A stretch of DNA of 64,000 bases from Bacteroidota bacterium. GTDB lineage: Bacteria; Bacteroidota; Bacteroidia; Bacteroidales; BM520. The position numbers were made by a program, and so were the translations under genes. Under the pieces are notes generated by a model, which worked only from the letters and a program-made list of their open reading frames with translations, was not told where the DNA came from and searched no databases. How positions within the stretch are numbered: the stretch's first letter is position 1; every line of letters starts with the position of its first letter. Shown here piece after piece: positions 17,862 through 26,641 of the stretch. Location of the stretch: the NCBI GenBank assembly GCA_002748065.1, contig PDRJ01000024.1, positions 1 through 64,000 of the forward strand, read 5' to 3'.

Positions 17862-18467
17862 ATGAGAAAAAAAGGATACTTGTTTGTGCTTATGCTCTTA
17901 ATGGGAGCGGCAACAGCTGTTTGGGGACAACACAATGCGGACACGCTCATCATTATGCGTGCACAAGCCCTTGACGGAGACACCTTATTCCTTGTGGAGC
18001 TCCCTGTCTGTGAAATCACCTGCTACAAACCTCCCTCCTTCTCCACCCGCAGGGCCGAGCGAAGATACACCCGTTTGGTAAGGGATGTGAAGAGAGTCTT
18101 TCCCTATGCAAAAGAGGCCGGAAAGAAACTAAACGACTACGCCCCCCTTCTAGATAGCTTAGCAGACAATAAAAAGGCACAAAAAATCTATTTCAAACAG
18201 ATCGAAGAGGAGTTAATGAGCGTATATGGAGAAGAGATCAAACGTCTCAACTTTCGCCAGGGGAAAGTCCTTATTAAACTAATTGACAGGGAGTGTAAAC
18301 AGTCTTCCTATGAGGTTCTCAAAAACTTCCGGGGTGGATTCTCTGCCTTCTTTTGGCAAAGCATGGCCAGGCTTTGGGGCTACAACCTAAAAAATACCTA
18401 CGACTCCACCGGAGAGGATCAACACATTGAAATCATTGTCTCTGCTATCGAAAAAGGGGAGCTATAG
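17862..18467 (+). CDS. DUF4294 protein with signal peptide
   Basis: The 201-residue protein has a signal peptide (LFVLMLLMGAATAVWGQ) and then the DUF4294 pattern seen across Bacteroidetes: DGDTLFLVELPVCEI, RRAERRYTRLVRDVKRVFPYAKEAGKKL and a conserved FRQGKVLIKLIDREC. It is therefore periplasmic or membrane-facing. No function has been assigned to the family as far as I know. It lies 168 bp after clpX in the same direction; that gap shows no clear terminator, so co-transcription is possible. Confidence 0.75.
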   Translation: MRKKGYLFVLMLLMGAATAVWGQHNADTLIIMRAQALDGDTLFLVELPVCEITCYKPPSFSTRRAERRYTRLVRDVKRVFPYAKEAGKKLNDYAPLLDSLADNKKAQKIYFKQIEEELMSVYGEEIKRLNFRQGKVLIKLIDRECKQSSYEVLKNFRGGFSAFFWQSMARLWGYNLKNTYDSTGEDQHIEIIVSAIEKGEL

Positions 18468-18659
18468 GGTTAATGGAGTAATGTGTTAACGTGACGAAGA
18501 GGTAAGCAATTACAAATCACGAATTAAAGAAGCTCAATACCCCATAAAGGGTAAACCTCGTAGGAACGATACCTTTGCATTGATAGGGTTAACGAAACCA
18601 TGGATCGTGCACGACAAATAGCAGGCTCCAAATCTTCCCAACAGCCAAGGATCAATAAA

Positions 18660-18693
18660 AAAAGAGATTGCCTTATTGAAGGCAATCTCTTTT
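18660..18693 (-). terminator. Intrinsic terminator of the ompA-like gene
   Basis: AAAAGAGATTGCCTT pairs over 15 bp with AAGGCAATCTCTTTT around a 4-base loop. On the minus strand it is followed by a T run, and it lies 31 bp past the OmpA-like stop. The rest of 18468-18723 shows no gene. Confidence 0.8.
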
Positions 18694-18723
18694 CAAGCGT
18701 TACAAAAGATCCTCTACGGGTCT

Positions 18724-20292
18724 CTATTTCTCCACAATAATATGAAGCTCTGTCCTCCTATTCTTTGCACGACCTTCTATGGTCTTATTGGTTGCAGCCG
18801 GACGGTCATAGCTAAATCCATTGGTCTTAAACCTTGAAGCAGAAACTCCACGATCGGTAAAATACTTCAACACGGAGAATGCACGATCCTCGGAAAGGCT
18901 CTGGTTATACTTATGGGTTCCCCGAATATCAGCGTGTCCTTCAAGGGTGAGACGCACATCGGGATATTCGTTAAGCAGTTCCAAAATCTTATCCAAATTC
19001 TTATAGGAAACTTCCTTAATAGTAGCCTTATCGGTATCGAAATAGACATGCTTCGCATGGTAATTAAAGATAGAATCGATCTCCTCAGCGGTAATCTTTG
19101 GACAACCGGCAAGGGACTTGATACCGGCCTCCTCCGGACACTCATCCAGGTTATCGGGTATACCATCACCATCGGTATCCATGCAACCATCAAACTCTTT
19201 CAAACCCTTAACATCAGGACATTTATCCAAGTTATCGGGAACACCATCACCGTCAGAATCGACACACCCTTTGAAGGCCTTAGTACCGGGAACATCAGGA
19301 CAATCATCATCCTTATCGGCAACACCATCACCGTCACTATCGGGACATCCAACCAAATCTTTCAGACCTTTTACCTCAGGACAATCATCCTTATAATCGG
19401 CAACACCATCACCGTCACTATCATTACATCCCTCATATTCGAGAAGGCCTGCTTCTTCAGGACACTTATCATCCTTATCAGGAATACCATCGTTATCAGA
19501 ATCAGGACATCCCTTTAATTTTCTGGGACCGGGCTCTTCAGGACAAGCATCTTTCTTATTGTGAACACCATCCTTATCGATATCTTTATCTTTTCCAAAG
19601 CGGAATTTCACCCCAAACTTATAGGACATAAAGTCATCACGTTCAAACAAGTAGGTATAAACTCCCTCACCGAAGATTCCCACATTCTTATGGGCCCAGA
19701 TATTAAATCCAACACCCGTTTGCTGAGAAAGGAATACACTAGACTCCTGATTGTCCTCATACATACTTGTCATTCCCATACCGGCAACGATATAAGGGTC
19801 AAAGACATCGATAAACTTCCTCTTTTCTGTTTTCAGGCGCTTCTCATGAAAAACATTGAAAAAGTTATACTGGAGACTCAGATGGCCATAATACATACGA
19901 CCAGAGCCTACATGAAGCCCTTCTGTTCTTGTACGGATTACAGCCCACTTATCAGAATTATTCAGACGGGTAATATAAGCCGAATTTGGCAGGTATTTTG
20001 CCAGATTATCATTGCCATCACCATCCAATTCAGGGATATACAACGTGTTAAAGTCCAAGGTCAGAGAGAAACCTTTAAAGAGATATCTACTCACGTTAAT
20101 ATGAGCTGGATAACCTTTTACAAGACCTTCCCAGGTTGTCTCTGACAATTTCGCAGAAACCGTCAACTGAGGGGTCATAAAGTCAACGAAGTTCACCCCG
20201 GTTCCCACGACCCAAGGGTAACTTGAATTCTGTGCATTCGAGCTAAATGCAACAGCGACTAACATCACTAATACGAGATAAATTTTTTTCAT
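18724..20292 (-). CDS. OmpA-family outer-membrane protein with TSP3 calcium-binding repeats
   Basis: The 522-residue protein has a signal peptide, an N-terminal beta-barrel-like part (about residues 20-235), a stretch of seven or so thrombospondin type 3 units with the recurring DSDGDGVADKDD pattern (about 240-400), and a C-terminal OmpA peptidoglycan-binding domain (YFDTDKATIKEVSYKNLDKI, then LEGHADIRGTHKYN, ending RAKNRRTELHI). It anchors the outer membrane to peptidoglycan, and the acidic repeats bind calcium. The repeats are cysteine-spaced (CPE/CPD). It has its own promoter and terminator. Confidence 0.9.
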   Translation of the reverse strand: MKKIYLVLVMLVAVAFSSNAQNSSYPWVVGTGVNFVDFMTPQLTVSAKLSETTWEGLVKGYPAHINVSRYLFKGFSLTLDFNTLYIPELDGDGNDNLAKYLPNSAYITRLNNSDKWAVIRTRTEGLHVGSGRMYYGHLSLQYNFFNVFHEKRLKTEKRKFIDVFDPYIVAGMGMTSMYEDNQESSVFLSQQTGVGFNIWAHKNVGIFGEGVYTYLFERDDFMSYKFGVKFRFGKDKDIDKDGVHNKKDACPEEPGPRKLKGCPDSDNDGIPDKDDKCPEEAGLLEYEGCNDSDGDGVADYKDDCPEVKGLKDLVGCPDSDGDGVADKDDDCPDVPGTKAFKGCVDSDGDGVPDNLDKCPDVKGLKEFDGCMDTDGDGIPDNLDECPEEAGIKSLAGCPKITAEEIDSIFNYHAKHVYFDTDKATIKEVSYKNLDKILELLNEYPDVRLTLEGHADIRGTHKYNQSLSEDRAFSVLKYFTDRGVSASRFKTNGFSYDRPAATNKTIEGRAKNRRTELHIIVEK

Positions 20293-20333
20293 ATCATTAC
20301 TTTTTGGTTACTTCTATTCCAATCAATTATTAG

Positions 20334-20341
20334 CAAATATA
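20334..20341 (-). promoter_or_regulatory. Promoter -7 box for the ompA-like gene
   Basis: TATATTTG on the minus strand lies 42 bp upstream of the ATG, a good match to the Bacteroidetes box. Confidence 0.55.
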
Positions 20342-20381
20342 GAAATAATATACTTACCAAGGGAATTTTCTGCTAAAAAAA

Positions 20382-20404
20382 AGCCAACCCTTGGCGAGTT
20401 GGCT
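20382..20404 (-). terminator. Intrinsic terminator of argF
   Basis: AGCCAAC pairs with GTTGGCT over a 9-base loop. On the minus strand the stem is followed by seven T, 29 bp past the argF stop. Confidence 0.75.
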
Positions 20405-20432
20405 CACAAAAAATAGCAAAAAAAGCGCGCGA

Positions 20433-21434
20433 TTAGTCGCCCAAAGTGGCAACCATCACTGCTTTGATGGTATGAAGTCTATTCTCTGCTTCATCAAAGA
20501 CAACAGAATGTTTCGATTCAAAAACCTCATCAGTCACCTCCAATTCGGGCATGCCAAATTTCTGGAAGACCTCTTCTCCAATAGTTGTTTCACGGCTATG
20601 GAAGGAAGGCAAGCAGTGGAGGAACTTCACCTCGGGGTTACCTGTTTTTTTCACCATCTCCATATTCACCTGATAGGGCTTCATTTGCTCAATACGCTCA
20701 GCCCAGGCTTCGTCTGATTCTCCCATAGAGACCCACACATCGGTATAAAGGAAATCCACGCCCTTAACACCTTCATCCACATCCTCCGTGATGGTAATGG
20801 TTGCACCCGTCTCTTTCGCAATCGCTTTACACTGATCCACCAAGGCTTCATCCGGATGGCAGATAGCTGGAGCCACTGCACGGAAGTCCATTCCCATCTT
20901 TGCAGCACCTACCATAAGGGAGTTCCCCATATTATTACGGGCATCCCCCAAATAGGCAAAGGAGAGTTGAGAGAGAGGCTTATCTGAATGTTCCATCATG
21001 GTAAGGAAATCCGCAAGGATCTGGGTCGGATGAAATTCATTGGTAAGGCCATTCCATACAGGAACACCGGCGTGAGCTCCAAGTTCTTCCACGATCTCTT
21101 GACCAAAGCCTCGGTATTCAATACCATCATACATCCGTCCCAGCACACGAGCTGTATCCTTCATAGACTCCTTCTTACCCATCTGAGAACCGGAGGGACC
21201 AAGATAAGTAACACCAGCCCCCTGGTCAAGGGCGGCTACTTCAAAAGCACAACGAGTACGGGTACTATCCTTTGCAAAAAGAAGAACCACATTCTTTCCT
21301 TTCAAACGAGGCTGCTCCATACCGGCATACTTCGCTTTTTTCAAGTCCGCAGCCAGATTAAGCATAAACATAATCTCTTTCGGAGTAAAATCCAAAAGTT
21401 TAAGGAAATTTCTGTTTCTTAAATTAAAAGCCAT
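20433..21434 (-). CDS. argF: Ornithine carbamoyltransferase, probably catabolic
   Basis: The 333-residue enzyme interconverts ornithine plus carbamoyl phosphate and citrulline. The carbamoyl phosphate-binding STRTR motif is at residues 57-61, and the ornithine-binding motifs DVWVSMGE and HCLPSFHS are present. The C-terminus [18 protein letters not shown] closely matches the enterobacterial-type enzyme. It lies 39 bp downstream of carbamate kinase in the same transcript, so the likely direction is citrulline breakdown, giving carbamoyl phosphate for ATP synthesis. No arginine deiminase is in the window, so the citrulline source is not shown. It could also serve biosynthesis. Confidence 0.92.
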   Translation of the reverse strand: MAFNLRNRNFLKLLDFTPKEIMFMLNLAADLKKAKYAGMEQPRLKGKNVVLLFAKDSTRTRCAFEVAALDQGAGVTYLGPSGSQMGKKESMKDTARVLGRMYDGIEYRGFGQEIVEELGAHAGVPVWNGLTNEFHPTQILADFLTMMEHSDKPLSQLSFAYLGDARNNMGNSLMVGAAKMGMDFRAVAPAICHPDEALVDQCKAIAKETGATITITEDVDEGVKGVDFLYTDVWVSMGESDEAWAERIEQMKPYQVNMEMVKKTGNPEVKFLHCLPSFHSRETTIGEEVFQKFGMPELEVTDEVFESKHSVVFDEAENRLHTIKAVMVATLGD

Positions 21435-21473
21435 ACGACAAAATATTTATTTGTTAACTATTAAAATATAAAA

Positions 21474-22418
21474 TTAAGCAAATGTAATCCGGGTTCCACC
21501 ATCATCCACTCCCAGCTTCTCAATACTGGTAATGATCGCATCTTTTCCGGTGCTCTCCACAAACTGAATCGCCGCACTCACCTTGGGGCCCATGCTACCA
21601 GCAGCAAAATGACCTTCATCCATATAGCGCATTGCTTCCGACATAGTCATCGAATCAATAGAGCGTTGTTGCGGAGTATTAAAATTGACACACACCTTGT
21701 CAATATCGGTAAGAACAATAAACTTATCTGCATTGATCTGGCGGGCCAACAATGAAGAAGCCAGGTCTTTATCAATCACGGCATCGATACCGGAAAGTTT
21801 ATTATGCTCTTTGTAATAGACGGGAATACCACCGCCACCCACGGCTATCACGATATGGTGCGAGCGGGCAATCTTAGCGATGGAAGTGGTATTATGAATA
21901 ATCAGAGGCCGAGGAGAGGCCACTACCTTTCGCCACCCTCTTCCCTTGGAATCTTCCGCATATACCGAGTCGGTCGCCTTGGCCATTTTTTCCGCTTCCT
22001 CCTTAGAGTAGTAAGGTCCCACCGGTTTTGTAGGATTAGAGAAAGCTGGATCCTCCTTATTTACAACCACCTGCGTAATAATGGAGATAATATCCCGATG
22101 CAGATCATTCTCACGCAACGAATTTCGCAATTGTTGTTCGATAATATATCCAATAAAACCCTGAGAATAGGCGACACTCACATCCAAGGGCATTTCCGGC
22201 AAACCATGTACCTGTTTCCCTGCAGAGTTTGACAACAGAATATTACCTACCTGTGGGCCATTACCATGGGTAATCACAAAATTATAGTCACGGCGAATAA
22301 GCTGTACCAATTTATCGGCAGCTACACGTGCATTCTGCTCCTGCTCCTCAATGGTACCCTTTTGTCCTGCCTTTAACAGTGCATTTCCTCCCAATGCCAC
22401 TACAGCTAATTTTTCCAT
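21474..22418 (-). CDS. arcC: Carbamate kinase
   Basis: The 314-residue amino-acid kinase makes ATP and carbamate from carbamoyl phosphate and ADP. It shows the N-terminal VVALGGNALL, the ITHGNGPQVGNILL segment, VIAVGGGGIPV and the nucleotide-binding ADKFIVLTDIDKVCVNF. It precedes argF, which would supply its substrate. The pair is part of the arginine/citrulline fermentation route, also used in purine or agmatine breakdown with other transferases; the neighbouring OTC favours citrulline. Confidence 0.94.
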   Translation of the reverse strand: MEKLAVVALGGNALLKAGQKGTIEEQEQNARVAADKLVQLIRRDYNFVITHGNGPQVGNILLSNSAGKQVHGLPEMPLDVSVAYSQGFIGYIIEQQLRNSLRENDLHRDIISIITQVVVNKEDPAFSNPTKPVGPYYSKEEAEKMAKATDSVYAEDSKGRGWRKVVASPRPLIIHNTTSIAKIARSHHIVIAVGGGGIPVYYKEHNKLSGIDAVIDKDLASSLLARQINADKFIVLTDIDKVCVNFNTPQQRSIDSMTMSEAMRYMDEGHFAAGSMGPKVSAAIQFVESTGKDAIITSIEKLGVDDGGTRITFA

Positions 22419-22443
22419 AGTTTCTCATATTAAGATTAGCCTG

Positions 22444-22451
22444 CAAAGCTA
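22444..22451 (-). promoter_or_regulatory. Promoter -7 box for arcC-argF
   Basis: TAGCTTTG on the minus strand lies 26 bp upstream of the arcC ATG, in the divergent region shared with mtaB. Confidence 0.5.
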
Positions 22452-22521
22452 ATGGTTTTCTTTGACTTGCACATCATGTCTAAAAAAAAAGAATTTCAGC
22501 TGAAATCCAAGGGAATAGCCT

Positions 22522-22529
22522 TACCTTTG
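22522..22529 (+). promoter_or_regulatory. Promoter -7 box for mtaB, implying a leaderless mRNA
   Basis: TACCTTTG ends only 5 bp before the mtaB ATG. A transcript starting the usual 5-8 bp downstream would begin at or next to the start codon. Confidence 0.5.
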
Positions 22530-22534
22530 CCTCG

Positions 22535-23833
22535 ATGAAGCGTGGAAAAATAAAAATAGCTTTTAAGACGTTGGGGTGCAAATTAAACTTCTCGGAGAGT
22601 TCGGAAATCGGACGCGCCCTAACAGAGAAAGGATACGAAATCATCCCCCCGGAAGAAAACGCCGACTATTACATCATTCACTCTTGTACGGTAACCTCGT
22701 TGGCGGAGAAAAAAGCACGACAAGCGGCTCGCCATTTCAAAAAAAATAACCCCAATGCCAAAGTCGGCATCATGGGCTGTTATGTACAATTGCGAGCAGA
22801 AGAGTTAGAGGCACTCCCCGAAATTGACTTTACGGCCAATAACGAAACAAAGTACCATCTTCCGGAGATTCTGGAAGGAGTATACGAAACAGCTCCCTCC
22901 CCAACGATGAGTTACCACAGCGCCTACTCTCTCAACGACCGTACCCGAAGTTTTTTGAAGGTTCAGGATGGATGCGATTACCGCTGTACCTACTGTGCCG
23001 TATCCGCTGCCAGGGGGAAAAGCCGCAGCGACACCATCGACCATGTACTGCACGAAGCACAACAAATCATAAAGGAAGGCGTGAAAGAGATTGTATTAAC
23101 CGGTGTAAATGTGGGAGATTTTGGCAGGGGGAACAGGGAAACCTTGTACGATCTGCTACGTGCCCTGGAGCAGCTTAAAGGGATCACACGGCTACGCCTC
23201 TCTAGCATCGAACCCAACCTGTTGGAGCATCGCATCATCGACCTGGTGGCAGCATCAAAGGTCATTATGCCCCATTTTCATATCCCCCTGCAAAGCGGCT
23301 CGGATGAGGTGCTACAAAAGATGAGAAGAAGGTACAACACCGAGCTGTTCCATGAAAAGACGACCTACATCAAGCAGCAGATCCCCCACGCTTGCATCGC
23401 CGCAGATGTGATCACCGGCTTTCCCGGAGAGAGCGATGCCCACTTTGAGACCACCTGTCGTTTTATAAAACGCCTCCCCCTCTCCTACCTCCATGTGTTC
23501 ACCTACTCGGATCGTCCCGACACACCGGCCCTAAAAATCATGCCCAAGGTACCACCTGCCACCAAGCAACAACGCAGCAAGCAACTCCACACCTTATCAA
23601 ATCAGTTGCAAATGGACTTTTACCGCTCCCACAAAGGGGACCGACGAACAGCGCTCTTTGAAGAGGCCAAAGGGGAATACCTCTATGGATGGACCGATAA
23701 CTACATCAGAATCAAAACCTCAGCACCGGATATATCCCCCAACACCATCCACCGGGTCTCCATTGGAGAGGTGGATTCAGAGGGAGTAGCAGAGTGTACC
23801 CCCACACCACTCGTGGAGGATATTCGCTATTAA
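22535..23833 (+). CDS. mtaB: tRNA t6A37 methylthiotransferase MtaB
   Basis: The 432-residue radical-SAM enzyme converts t6A37 to ms2t6A in tRNAs that read ANN codons. The N-terminal UPF0004 domain holds the second iron-sulfur cluster with Cys15, Cys51 and Cys82. The radical-SAM cluster is CDYRCTYC (Cys147, Cys151, Cys154). A TRAM-like C-terminal region follows (about 370-430). The KTLGCKLNFSES start is characteristic of MtaB rather than MiaB or RimO. Its stop is 21 bp ahead of repeat copy C. Confidence 0.9.
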   Translation: MKRGKIKIAFKTLGCKLNFSESSEIGRALTEKGYEIIPPEENADYYIIHSCTVTSLAEKKARQAARHFKKNNPNAKVGIMGCYVQLRAEELEALPEIDFTANNETKYHLPEILEGVYETAPSPTMSYHSAYSLNDRTRSFLKVQDGCDYRCTYCAVSAARGKSRSDTIDHVLHEAQQIIKEGVKEIVLTGVNVGDFGRGNRETLYDLLRALEQLKGITRLRLSSIEPNLLEHRIIDLVAASKVIMPHFHIPLQSGSDEVLQKMRRRYNTELFHEKTTYIKQQIPHACIAADVITGFPGESDAHFETTCRFIKRLPLSYLHVFTYSDRPDTPALKIMPKVPPATKQQRSKQLHTLSNQLQMDFYRSHKGDRRTALFEEAKGEYLYGWTDNYIRIKTSAPDISPNTIHRVSIGEVDSEGVAECTPTPLVEDIRY

Positions 23834-23854
23834 GAGAGCTCAACAAAGCCCCAT

Positions 23855-24041
23855 AATTAGAGGCTGTCTATAAAGTCCGACTTCTTCGTTACGCTTGTCT
23901 TCAAAATAGTTATTTCGGCGTTGCTCAATACATCGCATTTGCCTCAGTAAACTCACCTATTTCAGCCTTCGCAAGCCTCGAATTCGAACTTTCTATACAG
24001 CCTCTTCTCAAAACGCTGACTTTATGGACAAAAACTAATTA
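23855..24041 (-). repeat. Dispersed MITE-like element, copy C (longest)
   Basis: Same orientation as copy B, with left end AATTAGAGGCTGTCTATAAA and right end GACTTTATGGAC. It is about 30 bp longer than other copies because of extra sequence around 23909-23940 (GGCGTTGCTCAATACATCGC). It occupies most of the gap between mtaB and the NfeD gene. Confidence 0.85.
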
Positions 24042-24053
24042 GGGTAAAATATG

Positions 24054-24061
24054 TACCTTTA
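24054..24061 (+). promoter_or_regulatory. Possible promoter -7 box for the NfeD-type gene
   Basis: TACCTTTA, one mismatch from TAnnTTTG, lies 26 bp upstream of the ATG and just outside repeat copy C. Confidence 0.35.
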
Positions 24062-24087
24062 CCGCTCCTTATAACAACGCACTTTGT

Positions 24088-25536
24088 ATGAAAACGCCAT
24101 CCATAATTTCAAGGAAGCGAGACCGCCTCAGCGTCTCTATTTTCTTTGTGCTGTTCCTGCTGTCCACCCTTTATCCTTATGCCCAAGAGCCAGAAGAGGG
24201 AGACACATTACTCCGAACAGAGAGATACGACACTCTACACATGGGAAAGAGTGAAAAGATCGTCTACCTCATGGAGATCCGAGAGGAGATTGCCAAACCG
24301 GTATGGCGCAAGGTTCAACTGGGATTTGAAGAGGCTCAGGCCCTTTCTGCCGACCTAATTCTTATTCACATGAACACCTACGGCGGAGAGGTCTCCATGG
24401 CCGACTCCATCCGCACAAAGATCTTACAATCCCCCATTCCCGTCTACGTCTTTATCGACAACAATGCAGCTTCAGCGGGAGCGCTTATCTCCATTGCTTG
24501 TGACCGCATCTACATGCGGCCGGGCGGCAATATTGGCGCTGCCACGGTGGTCAATCAAGAGGCGGAACAGATGCCCGACAAATACCAGAGTTACATGCGT
24601 TCCATGATGCGCTCCACGGCAGAGACCCGAGGGCGGGATCCCCAAATTGCCCAGGCAATGGTAGACCCGGATGTGGAGGTGACGGGCATATCGGAAAAGG
24701 GGAAAGTACTCACCTTCACCACCCGGGAGGCCATCACCCACGGATTCTGTGACGGAGAGGCCACCACCTACCGGGAGGTGATACGCAACTACTCCCCGGT
24801 GCCGGAAGCCGAGATCGTTATTCAGGAGCTCTCGCTCATTGACAGGATCATCGGACTGCTTATCAGTCCCATCGTCTCCGGATTATTAATCATGGTCATT
24901 GTGGGGGGCATCTACTTTGAGTTTCAAACTCCCGGTATGGGTTTTCCCTCCCTGGCCGCACTAACTGCTGCCATTATCTATTTTGCCCCGCTCTACCTGG
25001 AGGGGCTGGCTGCCAACTGGGAGATTGCACTTTTCGTAGTGGGCGTTATCCTTGTAATGGTGGAAGTTTTTGCCCTTCCCGGGTTTGGTATTGCCGGGAT
25101 AGGAGGAGTCTTCAGTATTCTCACCAGTCTCACATTCAGCATGGTGAGAAACGAGGGGTTCTCCTTTAGTCCCACTGAGGGAGCCCACCTCCTCACCTCC
25201 TTCTTAGTCGTCATCATCGCCACAGTAGCCGCCCTTATCACCTCCTTCTTCCTGGCCAGGAAGATGTTCACCAGCCGAAAATGGAACCTGGCACTCCACA
25301 CCGTCCTCAACAAGGAGGAGGGATTCCGCAGCACGCCAGCGGAAACCAACCAAATGACCGGAAAGGTCGGCACCACCTATACGGTGCTACGCCCCGGAGG
25401 GAAAATTGCAATCAATGGAGAGATATACGACGCCATTGCCGAAAACCGCTTTATTGAAAAAGGGAAACCCATTATTATCACCCGTTGCAACAACGCACAG
25501 CTCTTTGTAAAAGAGCAAACGAAAAACAACCATTAA
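24088..25536 (+). CDS. NfeD-family membrane-bound ClpP-class serine protease
   Basis: The 482-residue protein has a signal/membrane segment (about residues 13-32), a ClpP-class protease domain with the catalytic serine likely Ser129 in NNAASAGALISIACDR, then four or so transmembrane helices (about 255-395), and a C-terminal NfeD OB-fold (GKVGTTYTVLRPGGKI). Long NfeD proteins (NfeD1b type) cleave stomatin-like partners and take part in membrane quality control. The usual partner, a stomatin/SPFH gene, is not next to it. It sits between repeat copies C and D. Confidence 0.85.
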   Translation: MKTPSIISRKRDRLSVSIFFVLFLLSTLYPYAQEPEEGDTLLRTERYDTLHMGKSEKIVYLMEIREEIAKPVWRKVQLGFEEAQALSADLILIHMNTYGGEVSMADSIRTKILQSPIPVYVFIDNNAASAGALISIACDRIYMRPGGNIGAATVVNQEAEQMPDKYQSYMRSMMRSTAETRGRDPQIAQAMVDPDVEVTGISEKGKVLTFTTREAITHGFCDGEATTYREVIRNYSPVPEAEIVIQELSLIDRIIGLLISPIVSGLLIMVIVGGIYFEFQTPGMGFPSLAALTAAIIYFAPLYLEGLAANWEIALFVVGVILVMVEVFALPGFGIAGIGGVFSILTSLTFSMVRNEGFSFSPTEGAHLLTSFLVVIIATVAALITSFFLARKMFTSRKWNLALHTVLNKEEGFRSTPAETNQMTGKVGTTYTVLRPGGKIAINGEIYDAIAENRFIEKGKPIIITRCNNAQLFVKEQTKNNH

Positions 25537-25558
25537 CCTCCTACAATCCCGGTATGGG

Positions 25559-25717
25559 ATAGTATCTATCCATAAAATCAGGGGGTTGAAAAGAGGCTAT
25601 ATAGCACGTTCGAATTCGAGGCTTGCGAAGGCTGAAATAGGGGCATTTACTGAGGCAAATAACCCTTTGGAAGACAAGCGTAACGAAGAGGTCGGACGTT
25701 ATAGACAGACTCTATGT
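25559..25717 (+). repeat. Dispersed MITE-like element, copy D
   Basis: Same orientation as copy A. Its ends have drifted: CTATCCATAAAATCAG at the left and GACGTTATAGACAGAC at the right. The interior TTCGAATTCGAGGCTTGCGA is intact. It starts 22 bp after the NfeD gene stop. Confidence 0.85.
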
Positions 25718-25751
25718 AGGGTGCTCCACGCTATTCCCTCCTCGCCACACG

Positions 25752-26318
25752 CTAGGAAATCCGCTCAAAAACCAGATGCCCTCTCTTTTCTGTGCGCAAT
25801 ACAAAATCCGAATGGAGGATCTCCTTCAGTTGGGAATCACTGATCAGCGCCTGGCCATAAACCCTGGAACCAATACGGCTCATATAGGATAATCGTCCCC
25901 CCGTCTTAAGAACCCGGGTCAGTTCTTGCAACACCTTCTGTTTCTCCGTAACGAGGGGCAAGGTGTTATGCAAATAGACCAAATCGATACTCTTATCGTT
26001 CAGCCCCGTATCACAATTGGAGCGAATGATTTCAACATGAGACAACTTATTCCTCCGAACTTTCCTTTGGGTAATCGTTATGGCCTGCTCACTTACATCA
26101 AGGGCAAAAACCCGCCCTTCTCGCCCCACTGCTTTTGCTGCGGGAATGGTATTAAAACCGAGACCACATCCAAAATCAAGGATATGATCACCCTTTTTAA
26201 TCCCAGCCAAATGGATCTCTTCTTCAATATCCCTAAATCCCCTCCGGATATTCATAACCAGTCGCATCGTCTGGAAGGAAAACCAGGACATGGCAGTTTG
26301 TTCATGTTGATGTTTCAT
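25752..26318 (-). CDS. Class I SAM-dependent methyltransferase
   Basis: The 188-residue enzyme has motif I as DHILDFGCGLGFNTIPAA (about residues 42-58), the acidic ribose-binding end of strand 2 as VFALDVSE, and motif DLVYLHNTLP before the VLKTGGRLSYMSRIG strand. It is shorter than ubiquinone-type UbiE proteins and the acceptor is unknown. It stands alone between repeat copy D and an AT/CT-rich gap. Confidence 0.75.
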   Translation of the reverse strand: MKHQHEQTAMSWFSFQTMRLVMNIRRGFRDIEEEIHLAGIKKGDHILDFGCGLGFNTIPAAKAVGREGRVFALDVSEQAITITQRKVRRNKLSHVEIIRSNCDTGLNDKSIDLVYLHNTLPLVTEKQKVLQELTRVLKTGGRLSYMSRIGSRVYGQALISDSQLKEILHSDFVLRTEKRGHLVFERIS

Positions 26319-26373
26319 CTGTTTCTATATTGTAGCCTTTGGCTTGGGTTAATGGCAACGTTCACAAAAAATT

Positions 26374-26453
26374 GTCTTCCATCTTCCAACCTCCCTCTCC
26401 CGTCTTCCGTCTTCCGTCTTCGGTCTTCCGTCTTCCAACTTCCATCTTCCAAC
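26374..26453. repeat. Short tandem repeat of a TCTTCC(R)-type heptamer
   Basis: The unit GTCTTCC, with variants ATCTTCC and AACTTCC, repeats about ten times. The surrounding gap 26319-26641 holds no convincing gene. Such simple repeats can change length by slippage; here no gene is close enough to call it phase-variable. Confidence 0.7.
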
Positions 26454-26641
26454 TCCCACAATCACTCCACCGTCTGTTTTTTTACCGTCATGGATGTCTC
26501 ATCATTAATCTTCAGGTTCATAAGAAAACGCCAAACGGGTCGTTATACGGCAAACCATTATTCATGGTCACCAATAACCTCCACCTTTGGCGTTCTCTTA
26601 CAGCAATCACCCCTCTATCAAGGGGTATTCGGAAAAAGTTG

